A stretch of 64,000 nt of DNA from Celeribacter baekdonensis B30 (GCF_000299875.1 NZ_AMRK01000001.1:186001-250000); one strand, 5' to 3'. Positions 10,633-19,841 are shown, numbered from the stretch's first letter. Numbers and translations are program-made. The notes: a model not told the origin generated them from the letters alone.

Positions 10633-11383
10633 GGTCTCAACCGACCTTCTGTTTCTGTTGATCGCGGCGGCCTTTGCCGCAGGGTTTGTCGATAGTATCG
10701 CGGGCGGGGGTGGCTTGATCACCGTGCCCGCTTTGATGCTCGCGGGTCTGCCGCCGATCACCGCCTTGGCCACCAACAAAGTGCAGGGGCTGTTTGGCGC
10801 GGGGATGGCCGCGATCACTTACGCGCGGGCGGGACATGTGAATTTAAAACGTCAAATCGGCCCGGCGATATTGTCCTTTGTCGGGGCGTTGATTGGCGCG
10901 CTGTTGGCAAGCTCACTGCCGACCGATGTGATCCGTCTGGGCCTGCCGATCTTGTTGATTGCCATTGCGCTGTTCTTTGCCTTCAAGCCGGGATTGAGCG
11001 ATGTGGACCGGACCCAGCGCATCACGCCCGTGGTCTTTGCCACAACGTTTGTGCCGTTCATCGGATTTTACGATGGCCTGCTTGGTCCCGGCACAGGCGC
11101 GTTTTTCATGCTCGGTTTTGTCGGCCTTGCGGGCTATGGCATTTTGAAAGCCACGGCCCACACCAAGCTGTTGAATTTCGCATCAAATATTGGCGGTTTG
11201 ACCGGGTTTATCCTGGTCGCCAAACCCTTTTGGATGTTGGGTTTGGCGATGGGTGCGGCGCAGATTGCCGGAGCCTATGTGGGATCAACCTTGGCCACGC
11301 GCGTGGGGGCAAAGCTGATCAAGCCGGTGTTGGTGATTGCCTCCACCGCCTTGGCGTTGAAACTCATGGCGGACTGGTTTTAA
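10625..11383 (+). CDS. TSUP (TauE/SafE) family membrane permease
   Basis: A 252-residue integral membrane protein from ATG 10625, overlapping the serB stop by eight bases; an in-frame ATG at 10589 would lie well inside serB. It has about eight hydrophobic segments in two similar halves. The first half has FVDSIAGGGGLITVPALM and the second FYDGLLGPGTGAFFMLG, the pair of glycine-rich motifs typical of the TauE/SafE/TSUP family. Members export sulfite, sulfoacetate or other organosulfur anions; the substrate here is not evident. Co-translation with serB makes a link to serine or organosulfur metabolism possible but this is inference. Its stop overlaps the stop of the convergent asparaginase gene. 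Confidence 0.9.
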   Translation: MFEVSTDLLFLLIAAAFAAGFVDSIAGGGGLITVPALMLAGLPPITALATNKVQGLFGAGMAAITYARAGHVNLKRQIGPAILSFVGALIGALLASSLPTDVIRLGLPILLIAIALFFAFKPGLSDVDRTQRITPVVFATTFVPFIGFYDGLLGPGTGAFFMLGFVGLAGYGILKATAHTKLLNFASNIGGLTGFILVAKPFWMLGLAMGAAQIAGAYVGSTLATRVGAKLIKPVLVIASTALALKLMADWF

Positions 11384-12390
11384 GCCGGAAAACCGGGGGC
11401 GGTTTTGATCTCGCCGGTGTTGATCCCGGCAAAGTTTGGCACATCCGGGTTCAGGCGCTTTTTCACCATCGGATCATTGGCATCCAGCGCACCTAGCTTG
11501 ACCAAAAGCGCGGCAATCGCACATTCGGAGGCGCGTGTGGCCCCGTCGGCGATTTTCAATGCAATGCCCAAGCCTTGTTCCGGCAGAATCGCGGTGAACA
11601 CGCCCTCTGCCCCGGTCTTGATCGTGACTTTGCCGCTGGCGGCGCGCATCAATTCGGTACAGGCGCGGCCCTCGCCGGCGACCAGATCGGGATGGGTGCG
11701 CATTGCCTTGGCCAATCGAAACGCCGCGCGTTCCATCGTGTCGCCCTCTTCGCGCGCACCAGAAAAATATCCCATCGCGCGGCCTAGCCCACGCACGGTG
11801 GTGGCGAAGTTCGGCGCAGAGCAGCCATCGATGCCGTACCCCGGCGAGGTCTCGCCCGTCACGGTTTCAAACGCCTCAAGTGCCGCAACCTGTACCGGAT
11901 GGGAGGGATCAACATAGTCCGGCCCCGCACCCAAATGTTGGGTCAGGGTCAAAAATCCGCAGTGCTTGCCGGAGCAATTGTTGTGCACCTTGCACTTGCC
12001 CTCATCCGCTTTGATCTGGGCATGGAGCGTGTCCGTATCCCATGGTCGTTGCGGGCCACAGATCAGGTCGTCTTGGCTCAACCCCAGATCGTCAAGCCAA
12101 CTCAAAACCCGTGTGGTGTGGATCGGCGCGCCTTGGTGCGAGGCACAGGATAGCGCGAGTTGTTCAACACTCAGACCAAAGGCATCGGCGGCACCGGATG
12201 TGACCAAAGGCAGCGCTTGGATCATCTTCACCGAGGAGCGTGGCAGGATCACCGTATCGAGATCGCCCCAACCCTCAATGACGTCGCCTTTTGCGGTGCA
12301 AATCACCGCAAACCCGTCATGTCGGCTTTCGCAAATCGGTCCACGCCAGACGTCAACCATCGGATGCGTGGAGGGGCGTTTTTGATCCAT
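11380..12390 (-). CDS. asparaginase, Rhizobium AnsA-like (L-asparaginase II) family
   Basis: A 336-residue protein from ATG 12390 with AAAGGAAAGAG upstream; a longer reading to 12495 has no such support. The motifs RSSVKMIQALPLV, SCASHQGAP, NNCSGKHCGF and GYGIDGCSAPNF are characteristic of the asparaginase II family of rhizobia, which is unrelated in sequence to the E. coli type enzymes and hydrolyses L-asparagine to aspartate and ammonia. The conserved Ser, Lys and Cys residues in these motifs are present. It is cytoplasmic with no signal peptide. The stop codon shares the sequence TTAA with the convergent permease gene. Confidence 0.93.
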   Translation of the reverse strand: MDQKRPSTHPMVDVWRGPICESRHDGFAVICTAKGDVIEGWGDLDTVILPRSSVKMIQALPLVTSGAADAFGLSVEQLALSCASHQGAPIHTTRVLSWLDDLGLSQDDLICGPQRPWDTDTLHAQIKADEGKCKVHNNCSGKHCGFLTLTQHLGAGPDYVDPSHPVQVAALEAFETVTGETSPGYGIDGCSAPNFATTVRGLGRAMGYFSGAREEGDTMERAAFRLAKAMRTHPDLVAGEGRACTELMRAASGKVTIKTGAEGVFTAILPEQGLGIALKIADGATRASECAIAALLVKLGALDANDPMVKKRLNPDVPNFAGINTGEIKTAPGFPA

Positions 12391-12569
12391 TTGCTCTTTC
12401 CTTTCACGTTTCAGCGAATTTCCGCCAAGGGGCCTTTCCCAAATCAGCGGATTTACGTTACTGTGCCTTCGGAACATCGAAAAAGGTCTCATCACGCCAC
12501 GAAACCGCAGCTATAGACAGCGGAGGCGTATCGAAAATGGGCCATGATAGCTAGAGGCAGCGAGATAAC

Positions 12570-13109
12570 ATGAGTTTTTCTGTGAAACAGGGCCTTCTTG
12601 CGGTGGGGTTTGCTATGGTTGCGAGCCATGCAATCGCGCAGGAAAGCACCAATCAAGTCGGCGCAAACACCGACTGGTACGTCTATGAAGAGGCCGCCCC
12701 GTCAAAGACCTGTTGGGCGGTGTCGAAACCGAAAGAAACCGTCAACACCGATAGCGCGGGCCGTTTGAAATCGGTCACCCGCAGTGAGATTCTGTTGTTC
12801 GTGACTTACGGTCCAGCCAGCGGCGTCAACGGCCAGGTGTCGTTCCTGGGCGGCTATCCTTTTGCCCCCGGCTCAGAGGTCAGCCTCGACATCGGCGGAT
12901 CGGATTTCACCCTGTTCACCAAATCCGAGGATGAAACGGCCTGGGCCGTGACCCCGGAAGATGACGCAAAAATCATTGCGGCGATGAAGCGCGGCTCTGC
13001 GGCGACCCTGACCGCGCGCTCTGCCCGTGGCACGATCACCAAAGACACGTTCTCGCTATTGGGCTTTACCGCCTCTGTGGAAGAGGCCGCCAAACGCTGC
13101 GGCGGCTAA
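12570..13109 (+). CDS. invasion-associated locus B (IalB) family periplasmic protein
   Basis: A 179-residue exported protein. Residues 1-23 form a signal peptide with hydrophobic core [12 protein letters not shown] and a cleavage site near AIAQ. The mature part starts with [21 protein letters not shown] and contains LLFVTYGP and [14 protein letters not shown] stretches that fit the IalB family, first described for Bartonella erythrocyte invasion but widespread and of unknown role in free-living alphaproteobacteria. Two cysteines (CWAV and the C-terminal KRCGG) could form a disulfide in the periplasm. It is followed by a clear terminator and is probably monocistronic. Confidence 0.88.
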   Translation: MSFSVKQGLLAVGFAMVASHAIAQESTNQVGANTDWYVYEEAAPSKTCWAVSKPKETVNTDSAGRLKSVTRSEILLFVTYGPASGVNGQVSFLGGYPFAPGSEVSLDIGGSDFTLFTKSEDETAWAVTPEDDAKIIAAMKRGSAATLTARSARGTITKDTFSLLGFTASVEEAAKRCGG

Positions 13110-13129
13110 TTCCGCTTTTGCCACAAACG

Positions 13130-13160
13130 AAAGGCCCTGCGAAAACTGCGGGGCCTTTTG
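13130..13160 (+). terminator. intrinsic terminator after the IalB-like gene
   Basis: AAAGGCCC (13130-13137) pairs with GGGCCTTT (13151-13158), followed by a short T tract, 20 bases after the stop codon. Confidence 0.85.
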
Positions 13161-13230
13161 CATATGGGTTTCATTGCGGGGCAGAATCCTGTATGAGCCG
13201 CGCTTATCCATCACAGAAGAGACCCCGAGC

Positions 13231-14409
13231 ATGCAAACCCGCGCCCCGATCACGCAGGATGTTTTGACCATTCCCCGCAAGGACCCCGCCAGCGACAAGA
13301 TCAATCTTGTCGGCCTGTCCCGTGAGGACCTGCGCACGGTTTTGATCGAAAACGGCACGCCTGAGAAACAGGCAAAGATGCGTGCGGGACAGATTTGGCA
13401 ATGGATTTATCAATGGGGTGTGCGCGATTTTACCCAGATGACGAACCTGGGCAAAGCCTACCGCGACGAGCTCGACGCAAAGTTCGAAGCCCGCATCCCC
13501 GAGGTGGTCTCCAAGCAGGTCTCCGAGGATGGCACCCGCAAATATCTTGTGCGCATCAATGGCGGGCATGAGGTCGAGGTCGTCTACATCCCTGAAGAGG
13601 GCCGTGGCACGCTGTGTATTTCCTCGCAGGTTGGGTGCACGCTGACCTGTTCCTTCTGTCACACCGGCACGCAAAAATTGGTGCGTAATTTGACGGCGGG
13701 TGAAATCGTCGGTCAGGTGATGATGGCGCGTGATGATTTGGACGAATGGCCGGAAAAAGGCTCGCGCAAACCGGATGTACGGCTTCTGTCCAACATCGTC
13801 TTGATGGGCATGGGCGAGCCACTTTATAATTTTGAGAACGTGCGCGACGCGATGAAAATCGTGATGGATGGCGACGGTATTGCCCTTGGGCGGCGTCGGA
13901 TCACGCTGTCCACCTCCGGTGTTGTGCCGGAAATTCATCGCACTGCCAAGGAGATCGGTTGTCTGTTGGCCGTGTCCTTCCATGCGACCACGGACGAGAC
14001 CCGCGGCATGTTGGTGCCGATCAACAAACGCTGGAACATTGAGGCGCTGTTGGATGCGCTGCGCGACTATCCGAAAGTGTCCAATTCCGAACGCATCACC
14101 TTTGAATATGTGATGCTCAAAGACGTGAATGACAGCGACGAAGACGCCTATCGTTTGATCAAGCTGCTCGAGGGAATCCCCTCAAAAGTGAACCTCATCC
14201 CGTTCAACGAATGGCCCGGCGCGCCCTACAAACGCTCGTCGAACAACCGCATCCACGCCTTTGCCAAAATCCTCCTGGCGGCGGGCTATGCCTCGCCCAT
14301 TCGCACCCCGCGGGGCGAGGACATCATGGCCGCCTGTGGTCAGCTCAAATCCGCGACCGAGCGCGAACGCAAATCCCGCAAGCAAATCGAGGCCGAAGCC
14401 GGAAAGTGA
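13231..14409 (+). CDS. rlmN: 23S rRNA/tRNA adenine C2-methyltransferase RlmN
   Basis: A 392-residue radical SAM enzyme that methylates C2 of A2503 in 23S rRNA and A37 in some tRNAs, supporting decoding fidelity. Start ATG 13231 is chosen because the longer open frame back to 13027 overlaps the IalB gene and terminator. The 4Fe-4S cluster motif CTLTCSFC is followed by [15 protein letters not shown] sequence (here [12 protein letters not shown]). [28 protein letters not shown] and the C-terminal AACGQL, which holds the second catalytic cysteine, are all present. Length fits the family. Confidence 0.97.
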   Translation: MQTRAPITQDVLTIPRKDPASDKINLVGLSREDLRTVLIENGTPEKQAKMRAGQIWQWIYQWGVRDFTQMTNLGKAYRDELDAKFEARIPEVVSKQVSEDGTRKYLVRINGGHEVEVVYIPEEGRGTLCISSQVGCTLTCSFCHTGTQKLVRNLTAGEIVGQVMMARDDLDEWPEKGSRKPDVRLLSNIVLMGMGEPLYNFENVRDAMKIVMDGDGIALGRRRITLSTSGVVPEIHRTAKEIGCLLAVSFHATTDETRGMLVPINKRWNIEALLDALRDYPKVSNSERITFEYVMLKDVNDSDEDAYRLIKLLEGIPSKVNLIPFNEWPGAPYKRSSNNRIHAFAKILLAAGYASPIRTPRGEDIMAACGQLKSATERERKSRKQIEAEAGK

Positions 14410-14495
14410 GCCGGTTCCAGCACGGAAACAGTGTGTTCGCGCTCGGCTCTTGAACGGTAACGCGGCTTTAACCATGTCCGGGCACAGTCCCCGGC

Positions 14496-14927
14496 ATGGA
14501 ATGGATACAGATCAGATTCGATGACAACCTTGGCACCCGCGTTCACCACGCGGCCCTACGTGCCGGTCAACCCATGGGCGCGCATATTCGCGACGTGTTA
14601 GACGTTGCGGTGCGCCCCGGCGAAGGGGCATTCGGCTACAAAGGCCCCAAACACCCCCATGCGCTTCAGGCCTATTTGGCTCATGATTTCGCCTATGCCT
14701 CTGGCTGGGACGATCTTCAGGAGGTGCTGCGCGCCAAAGGCTATGAATTGGCCGAACGCGGGGGTGGATTGATCCTGCAAACCACCGAAGGCGAACGGCT
14801 GTGCAAGGCCTCTCAAATTGGCCAACCTTATTCTGCCCTGATGAAACGATTTGGCGCGCCCTTTACCGGGCACGCGCATACGCACTTGGCTCAACACTCT
14901 CTGGGTCAGGCCACCCTGCCCTTTTAA
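14496..14927 (+). CDS. uncharacterised 143-residue protein
   Basis: Soluble, with no signal peptide or membrane span. It begins MEWIQIRFDDNLGTRVHHAA, has VRPGEGAFGYKGPKHPHALQ in the middle and ends with LCKASQIGQPYSALMKRFG and APFTGHAHTH. The final part (a GGGLIL strand, then LCK.S..G..Y..L..RFG.PF.GH) resembles, by memory only, C-terminal segments of some relaxase-like proteins, but no catalytic relaxase motif is visible. It may form an operon with the small gene at 14954, 26 bases downstream. Function unknown. Confidence 0.7.
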   Translation: MEWIQIRFDDNLGTRVHHAALRAGQPMGAHIRDVLDVAVRPGEGAFGYKGPKHPHALQAYLAHDFAYASGWDDLQEVLRAKGYELAERGGGLILQTTEGERLCKASQIGQPYSALMKRFGAPFTGHAHTHLAQHSLGQATLPF

Positions 14928-14953
14928 CGCGCATGCCGCGAGGAGGTTCCAAA

Positions 14954-15172
14954 ATGGAACAAATCACCCTTTTGCTGTCTGAATCGACGGTTGAAATGCT
15001 ACATCTTTTGGCCCGCGAAGGCGGTCAAACCATCGGCACCGTGGTGCAGGAAATGGCCCTTGATCGCTACATGCACCGGGCGATGGACGGCGCGATGGAT
15101 GGCGTTCGGTTTTCCGACAGCGCGACAGAGTATCTTTTGGACGCCGAAATCTCCGTCGCCCAAAAAACCTGA
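14954..15172 (+). CDS. uncharacterised 72-residue protein, possibly ribbon-helix-helix-like
   Basis: A small acidic protein whose start at 14954 is fixed by a strong GAGGAGG site seven bases upstream; a longer open frame begins inside the preceding gene and is unlikely. It starts MEQITLLLSESTVEMLHLLA, a beta strand followed by two helical stretches (TIGTVVQEMALDRYMHRAMD), a layout similar to MetJ/Arc-type ribbon-helix-helix subunits, though this is a guess from secondary-structure pattern. It lies directly after the 143-residue unknown gene and converges with the LOG-family gene with only two bases between stops. Confidence 0.7.
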   Translation: MEQITLLLSESTVEMLHLLAREGGQTIGTVVQEMALDRYMHRAMDGAMDGVRFSDSATEYLLDAEISVAQKT

Positions 15173-15174
15173 AT

Positions 15175-16035
15175 TCAGCGCCCGTCGATATGATCGCGCG
15201 TGCCCTCCATGGGCCACGCATCAATCGCGGCCACGGCCTCTTCTGCGGTTTCGACGAATTTGAACAAATCGAGGTCGGACCGGGCAATCGTTCCGGCCTC
15301 GGCCAAGGCCTCCCAGTTGATAATCTTTTCCCAAAAGGCCCGACCAAACAACAAGAACGGCACCCGGCTCATCCGCCCGGTTTGAATAAGCGTCAGGCTT
15401 TCAAACATCTCGTCCAGCGTCCCAAACCCGCCCGGAAACACCGCAATCGCTTTTGCGCGCATCAGGAAATGCATTTTGCGGATCGCGAAATAGTGGAAAT
15501 TGAAACACAGCTCCGGCGTAACATATTCGTTTGGCGCTTGTTCATGCGGGAGCACAACGTTGAGACCGATTGACACCCCGCCCGCGTCCTTGGCACCGCG
15601 ATTGCCCGCTTCCATCACCCCCGGCCCGCCGCCGGTCACGATCACATTATGGCGATGCCCGTTCACCTTGGCGCGCTCGGTCATCATTCGGGCGAAACTG
15701 CGCGCCTCGGCGTAGTATTTCGTCAGCTCGGCCAAGGTTTTGGTCCGGGCCCTGTCCTTTTTGGCAGGCTCGGGAATGCGCGCACCGCCGAACAGCACAA
15801 TCGTGCTTTCGACGCCATATTCGGCCATCATCAATTCAGGTTTAAGCAGTTCCAACTGAAGCCGCACCGGACGCAATTCATCACGGCACATGAACGTGCC
15901 ATCGGTAAACGCCAAGGCATAAGACGGCGAACGGGTTTGCGGCGTATCGGGAATATGCCGTGCCGTCTCCATATCCATATGGCTGTCGCGCAACGGATGG
16001 CGGCGCGTGGAGGGGGCTTGGGGATGGTCGGTCAT
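15175..16035 (-). CDS. LOG-family (TIGR00730-type) protein, putative nucleotide 5'-monophosphate phosphoribohydrolase
   Basis: A 286-residue protein from ATG 16035; GAGG lies upstream. The Rossmann-like fold motifs [17 protein letters not shown] and [15 protein letters not shown] are the two LOG/lysine-decarboxylase-like signatures (GGGxGxM and PGGxGTxxE). Characterised members cleave the N-glycosidic bond of AMP or cytokinin nucleotides rather than decarboxylate lysine. The N-terminal 100 residues form an extended segment typical of the longer bacterial subgroup. It is divergent from dapD with about 120 bases between the starts. The substrate is inferred from family only. Confidence 0.88.
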   Translation of the reverse strand: MTDHPQAPSTRRHPLRDSHMDMETARHIPDTPQTRSPSYALAFTDGTFMCRDELRPVRLQLELLKPELMMAEYGVESTIVLFGGARIPEPAKKDRARTKTLAELTKYYAEARSFARMMTERAKVNGHRHNVIVTGGGPGVMEAGNRGAKDAGGVSIGLNVVLPHEQAPNEYVTPELCFNFHYFAIRKMHFLMRAKAIAVFPGGFGTLDEMFESLTLIQTGRMSRVPFLLFGRAFWEKIINWEALAEAGTIARSDLDLFKFVETAEEAVAAIDAWPMEGTRDHIDGR

Positions 16036-16158
16036 GATGTGCAGTGCCTCACAAGTGTTTTGCTTTGCCGCGCTTTGCTGTCGTTCGCGTTGCGCGGGGG
16101 GTCTGGACCGACTATAGCCTCTGCCAACAGATATTCCATGTTGATCCGGGAGACCCAC

Positions 16159-16986
16159 ATGTCCAATGCACTGCTCGAAGCCGCCATCGAAGCCGCCTGG
16201 GAGGCGCGCGACACGATCACCCCCGCCACCACGGGCGAAACCCGCGAGGCGATCGAAGAGACGTTGAACGCGCTCGACAGCGGCACATTGCGCGTGGCTG
16301 AAAAGCGCGAGAATGGCGATTGGCACGTCAACCAATGGGCGAAAAAGGCCGTTTTGCTTGGCTTCCGCATCAAGGACATGGAAGAACACGCTGGCGGCCC
16401 GCAAGGCTCTGGTTGGTGGGATAAGGTCGACAGCAAATTCAAAGGCTGGGGCGACAATCAATGGAAAGCCGCCGGGTTCCGCGCCGTGCCGAACGCCGTT
16501 GTCCGCAAATCTGCCTATATCGCGCCGGGCGTGGTGTTGATGCCGTCTTTCGTCAACCTCGGCGCGCATGTCGGCGAAGGCACGATGGTTGACACATGGG
16601 CCACCGTTGGCTCCTGTGCGCAGATCGGCAAACACGTCCACCTCTCCGGCGGTGTCGGCATTGGCGGCGTTTTGGAACCGATGCAGGCTGGTCCGACCAT
16701 CATCGAAGACAATTGTTTCATCGGAGCGCGTTCTGAAGTTGTCGAAGGCGTGATCGTGCGCGAAGGCTCGGTCTTGGGCATGGGCGTTTTTATCGGCCAA
16801 TCGACCAAAATCCTCGACCGCGACACCGGCGAAGTCTTCTACGGCGAAGTGCCCCCCTATTCCGTCGTCGTCGCGGGTTCCATGCCGTCGAAAAACGGTG
16901 TGCACCTCTATTGCGCGGTCATCGTCAAACGTGTGGATGAGAAAACGCGTTCGAAAACCGGGATCAACGAGTTGCTTCGCGACTGA
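16159..16986 (+). CDS. dapD: 2,3,4,5-tetrahydropyridine-2,6-dicarboxylate N-succinyltransferase
   Basis: A 275-residue enzyme of the succinylase branch of lysine and meso-diaminopimelate synthesis, transferring succinyl from succinyl-CoA. The N-terminal helical domain is followed by left-handed beta-helix hexapeptide repeats from about residue 110 to 230 ([21 protein letters not shown], split here by turns; [36 protein letters not shown]). [10 protein letters not shown] and the C-terminal SMPSKNG are also family marks. Start ATG 16159 is preceded by GGGAG. It pairs functionally with dapE at 21.3 kb, five kilobases away. Confidence 0.97.
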   Translation: MSNALLEAAIEAAWEARDTITPATTGETREAIEETLNALDSGTLRVAEKRENGDWHVNQWAKKAVLLGFRIKDMEEHAGGPQGSGWWDKVDSKFKGWGDNQWKAAGFRAVPNAVVRKSAYIAPGVVLMPSFVNLGAHVGEGTMVDTWATVGSCAQIGKHVHLSGGVGIGGVLEPMQAGPTIIEDNCFIGARSEVVEGVIVREGSVLGMGVFIGQSTKILDRDTGEVFYGEVPPYSVVVAGSMPSKNGVHLYCAVIVKRVDEKTRSKTGINELLRD

Positions 16987-17009
16987 TCTATCCTATATCT
17001 ATTGAGAGC

Positions 17010-17043
17010 GGGCGCGCGGAGGGCAACCTTTGCGCGCCCTTTT
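17010..17043 (+). terminator. intrinsic terminator after dapD
   Basis: GGGCGCGC (17010-17017) pairs exactly with GCGCGCCC (17032-17039) over a 14-base loop and is followed by TTTT. It closes dapD, 23 bases after its stop. Confidence 0.9.
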
Positions 17044-17076
17044 CATTGCCAAATGTCAGTAAATGTGGAGTGTCTT

Positions 17077-17319
17077 ATGGGACTTGGACTTATCGCGTCT
17101 ATCATCATCGGCGGCATTGCGGGCTGGATTGCAAGCAACCTGATGAAAGCCAACACAGGCCTTCTGATGAACATCGTGTTGGGGATTGTTGGCGCCTTTG
17201 TGTTGAACCTGATCCTGTCGCTTTTGGGGATTTATGCCGCAAATGCTTGGCTACCGCAGCTCGTCGTGAGCGTTCTTGGCGCAAGCCTTTTGATTTGGGT
17301 GGCGCGCCAGGTGCGCTGA
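17077..17319 (+). CDS. GlsB/YeaQ/YmgE family small membrane protein
   Basis: An 80-residue very hydrophobic protein from ATG 17077, with GGAG upstream. Segments near residues 1-20 (LIASIIIGGIAGWIASNLM), 28-50 (LMNIVLGIVGAFVLNLILSLL) and 60-76 (LVVSVLGASLLIWVA) are membrane-spanning. Glycine-rich GGIAGWIAS and NIVLGIVGAFV are typical of the transglycosylase-associated/GlsB family, small stress-related inner-membrane proteins of unknown activity. It sits between two hairpins and is likely monocistronic. Confidence 0.88.
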   Translation: MGLGLIASIIIGGIAGWIASNLMKANTGLLMNIVLGIVGAFVLNLILSLLGIYAANAWLPQLVVSVLGASLLIWVARQVR

Positions 17320-17331
17320 GCCGCCTGTCAT

Positions 17332-17356
17332 GATCCCGCCTTTGTTTGGCGGGATC
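17332..17356 (+). terminator. strong hairpin after the GlsB-like gene
   Basis: GATCCCGCC (17332-17340) and GGCGGGATC (17348-17356) form a perfect 9-bp stem with loop TTTGTTT, 12 bases after the stop. No T-run follows (ACCGC), so it is terminator-like but not canonical. Confidence 0.6.
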
Positions 17357-17414
17357 ACCGCTTGTCAATCCGCTGAGGCTTGACTTTCCCCCGTCGGCTC
17401 AGCAAACGGATGGC

Positions 17415-17765
17415 ATGACAAAAGAACCAAAAATCAGCCGCCAAAAGGTCTACACCCTGCTGGTCGAAGTGGGTCGCAAAGACGGCGACGGGTTGCCCAT
17501 AGGGGCCACTGGCGGCGCGCTTATGATCTATGCGTCCGGTGTGGACGAAGCCGAGGCGGTGCGTGAAAGCGTTGCGATCCTGAAACAGGCCGACCTCGCG
17601 CCGCTTGATGTGACGGGCTATGGCACGTTGGAGGAGCGGCTGGCCGAGGGCCACGACATTTCAGACGACGAACGAGAGCTGATGCAGCGGGCCTTGGATG
17701 AGAATTCGGTCATCGTGGCGCAACTGACGCCGTTTTTTGAAGGCGATGACGGCGTGAGGCACTAA
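17415..17765 (+). CDS. uncharacterised 116-residue cytoplasmic protein
   Basis: Starts at MTKEPKISRQKVYTLLVEVG (ATG 17415). It is soluble and acidic, with an apparent alpha/beta layout: a first strand VYTLLVEV, GATGGALMIYASG, a helix around EAEAVRESVAILKQ, and a C-terminal helix DDERELMQRALDE. No catalytic motif is recognised. The DUF389 membrane protein starts three bases after the stop, so the two are almost certainly co-translated and may act together, for example as a regulatory partner of the membrane protein; that is inference. Confidence 0.75.
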   Translation: MTKEPKISRQKVYTLLVEVGRKDGDGLPIGATGGALMIYASGVDEAEAVRESVAILKQADLAPLDVTGYGTLEERLAEGHDISDDERELMQRALDENSVIVAQLTPFFEGDDGVRH

Positions 17766-17768
17766 GCC

Positions 17769-18776
17769 ATGGCGGACCGCCTCGTCCAACTTGTGATTTC
17801 AAAACAAGATTTCGAGGATGTCTCTGACTGTCTTGCCGACATGTCGTCCCGCGATTGGTGGCAAGTACCCTGTGGCAGTGAGGACGGGCGGATAACGGTT
17901 TTTATTGCTCTGCACAAAGCGGATGCCCAAGAGGTTGTCGACCGTCTGGCCGAGACATTGGACGGTCGCACAGGCTGGCGGCTCTATGCCTTGGCTACGG
18001 AATCCAGCCTGCCTGAAAACACCGATGAGGACGAACAGGAACGGATCGCCCAAAAGGAAACAGCGGCGACACGCGAAGACATTTACGCCGACATTCGTGC
18101 CGATGCCGCGCTGACCAAAGACTATTTGATCATGTCCGCCCTTGCGACCTGTGTTGCGGCAATTGGGCTCAGATCTGGTCAAGTTGCAGTGGTTATCGGC
18201 GCTATGGTGATCGCCCCGCTTTTGGGTCCGATCATCGCCTTTGCCTTTGGCACGGCGCTTGGGAACCTCGCCTTGTTGAAACTCTCGGCGCGCTCTTTGG
18301 GCGCTGGGATTTTAGTGTCGGTCCTGGTCGGCGCGGTGATCGGGCAGATGTTTCCTCCGTCTCAGGACACGGGCCTTTTGGATTACTCCGGCGTCCTGTC
18401 GCTTCAGACCGTGATCTTGCCCTTGGCCTCAGGGGCGGCAGCCGCGCTTATGGTTGCCTCTGGTAGCACCTCCGCTTTGATTGGCGTCATGGTGGCCGCC
18501 GCGCTTTTGCCACCGCTGGCGGGGTTCGGTCTTTTGATCGGGGGGCAAAACTGGGACATGGCCGTACGCGCCCTGGCAAGCGTGGCCGTTAACATCGTCG
18601 CCATCAACCTCGCCGCACAGGTGGTTTTTGTCCTCAAAGGCATCCGCCCAAGACGGTGGAAAAGCAAAGCCCACGCCACATCTGTGCGCGTGAGCCTTGC
18701 CATCTCTGTTGGGCTGGTCCTGTTGGTGACGCTCGCCTTATGGGGCTTTGGGCATCCCGATTTTTGGCACAATTAA
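17769..18776 (+). CDS. TIGR00341/DUF389 family membrane protein
   Basis: A 335-residue protein with a soluble N-terminal part (about 1-110; two strands and helices, VQLVISKQDFEDVSDCL) and a hydrophobic C-terminal half of about six segments from residue 120. The membrane part contains the family motifs ALTKDYLIMSALAT, GAMVIAPLLGPI and ALLPPLAGFGL, with repeated glycine-rich helices. DUF389 proteins are widespread, predicted inner-membrane proteins; no biochemical function is established. It is linked to the 116-residue unknown gene by a three-base gap and converges with the glutamate-receptor-like gene. Confidence 0.9.
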   Translation: MADRLVQLVISKQDFEDVSDCLADMSSRDWWQVPCGSEDGRITVFIALHKADAQEVVDRLAETLDGRTGWRLYALATESSLPENTDEDEQERIAQKETAATREDIYADIRADAALTKDYLIMSALATCVAAIGLRSGQVAVVIGAMVIAPLLGPIIAFAFGTALGNLALLKLSARSLGAGILVSVLVGAVIGQMFPPSQDTGLLDYSGVLSLQTVILPLASGAAAALMVASGSTSALIGVMVAAALLPPLAGFGLLIGGQNWDMAVRALASVAVNIVAINLAAQVVFVLKGIRPRRWKSKAHATSVRVSLAISVGLVLLVTLALWGFGHPDFWHN

Positions 18777-18788
18777 GGCGGTTTGGGT

Positions 18789-19841
18789 CTATTTCGACCC
18801 AAACCACTTGCGATAAATCGCATCATACGTGCCATTTTCCCGCAGTTCCAAAAGGCTCTGATTGATTGGCTCGGCCAGCGCAGACCCCGAGGGCAGCGCA
18901 ATCCCATAGTTTTCTGGCACAAAGACCTGCCCAATGAGCCGCGCTTTGCCCCGACCCTTTTGGGTCACATAATACGCAAGGATTGGAGCGTCATAAACCA
19001 CCGCGTCAATCTCGCCCTGTTCGAACGCCTCAATCAACGCCGCAGGATCATGATAAGGCACGAAGCTCAGATCACGCCGAGAGAGGAACTCCGCAGCCGT
19101 CGAGCGCTCAACCGTCCCGATGGTTTTGCCATAGAGATCGTTAAGCCCGTTCACATTGGCTTGGATCGCATCCACTGTCAGTGCGGCGGTGATGCGCGCA
19201 ACAAAAACGGACACCAAAAACAGAGACGAAATCACCAGAAAGACGCCAAACAGACGGCCCATGGGCGAGCGTGGTTGCCGCTCCTCAAACCCACCATTGA
19301 CGACAAGGTTCAAGGCCCACCAAAAGGCCGGGAACATCGCTTGGCTGGCGGGCATGTCGAAATACTCTTGATGCCGCTTTTCAAAATGCCACATCAACAT
19401 GCCGCCCCCGAGCAAAAGCGCGAAAGCCCCCGCCAAAGCGATCAAAAGATCTTTTGAGAGGATAACGGCCCAAATGGAACTGCTTTCATTGCCCAGCGGG
19501 GTCATGATTTGCAGACCGGCCTGAAAGATCGGTTGGGAAAAATCCATGACCGACTCGCGGCTTGCGGTGATCGAAATATTGGCGATAGCGGCGTCTGCCG
19601 TGTTATCCTCAATCGCGCCAAGCATCTCTGTAAAGCTGTCCACCCTCTCGATGGCATAGCTCCAGCCAAGTTCAGTGGCCAATGCGTCCCAAAGCTCCAT
19701 GGAAAAGCCGGTGTCACGCCCGGCCTCGACCATAGAAAATGGCACGCGCGAGACGGTCATAATTTTAAGGTCTTGTGCCCAGCCCGACATGGGACTGAAC
19801 AACAGCAAAAGAAACGCCCAAAGGCGGAAAATGTGATTCAT
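18789..19841 (-). CDS. ionotropic glutamate receptor-like ligand-gated channel
   Basis: A 350-residue membrane protein with a signal peptide (cleavage near SGWAQ, residue 23), then a periplasmic amino-acid-binding lobe S1 (about 24-115), a transmembrane helix about 123-151, a re-entrant pore region about 165-190, a second helix about 196-221, and lobe S2 (about 222-350). This S1-M1-P-M2-S2 order is that of bacterial GluR0-type receptors, not of a plain solute-binding protein. Ligand residues fit an amino acid: [14 protein letters not shown] with Arg95 and VVYDAP with Asp284. The helix end ARITAALT recalls the SYTANLAAF gate. The pore loop reads [12 protein letters not shown], without the TVGYG filter of potassium-selective GluR0. 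It lies alone, converging with the DUF389 gene. Confidence 0.88.
   Translation of the reverse strand: MNHIFRLWAFLLLLFSPMSGWAQDLKIMTVSRVPFSMVEAGRDTGFSMELWDALATELGWSYAIERVDSFTEMLGAIEDNTADAAIANISITASRESVMDFSQPIFQAGLQIMTPLGNESSSIWAVILSKDLLIALAGAFALLLGGGMLMWHFEKRHQEYFDMPASQAMFPAFWWALNLVVNGGFEERQPRSPMGRLFGVFLVISSLFLVSVFVARITAALTVDAIQANVNGLNDLYGKTIGTVERSTAAEFLSRRDLSFVPYHDPAALIEAFEQGEIDAVVYDAPILAYYVTQKGRGKARLIGQVFVPENYGIALPSGSALAEPINQSLLELRENGTYDAIYRKWFGSK

Noticed and set aside
15649-16158. upstream part of the dapD frame
   Set aside because: Antisense to the LOG-family gene; dapD has a clear start at 16159.
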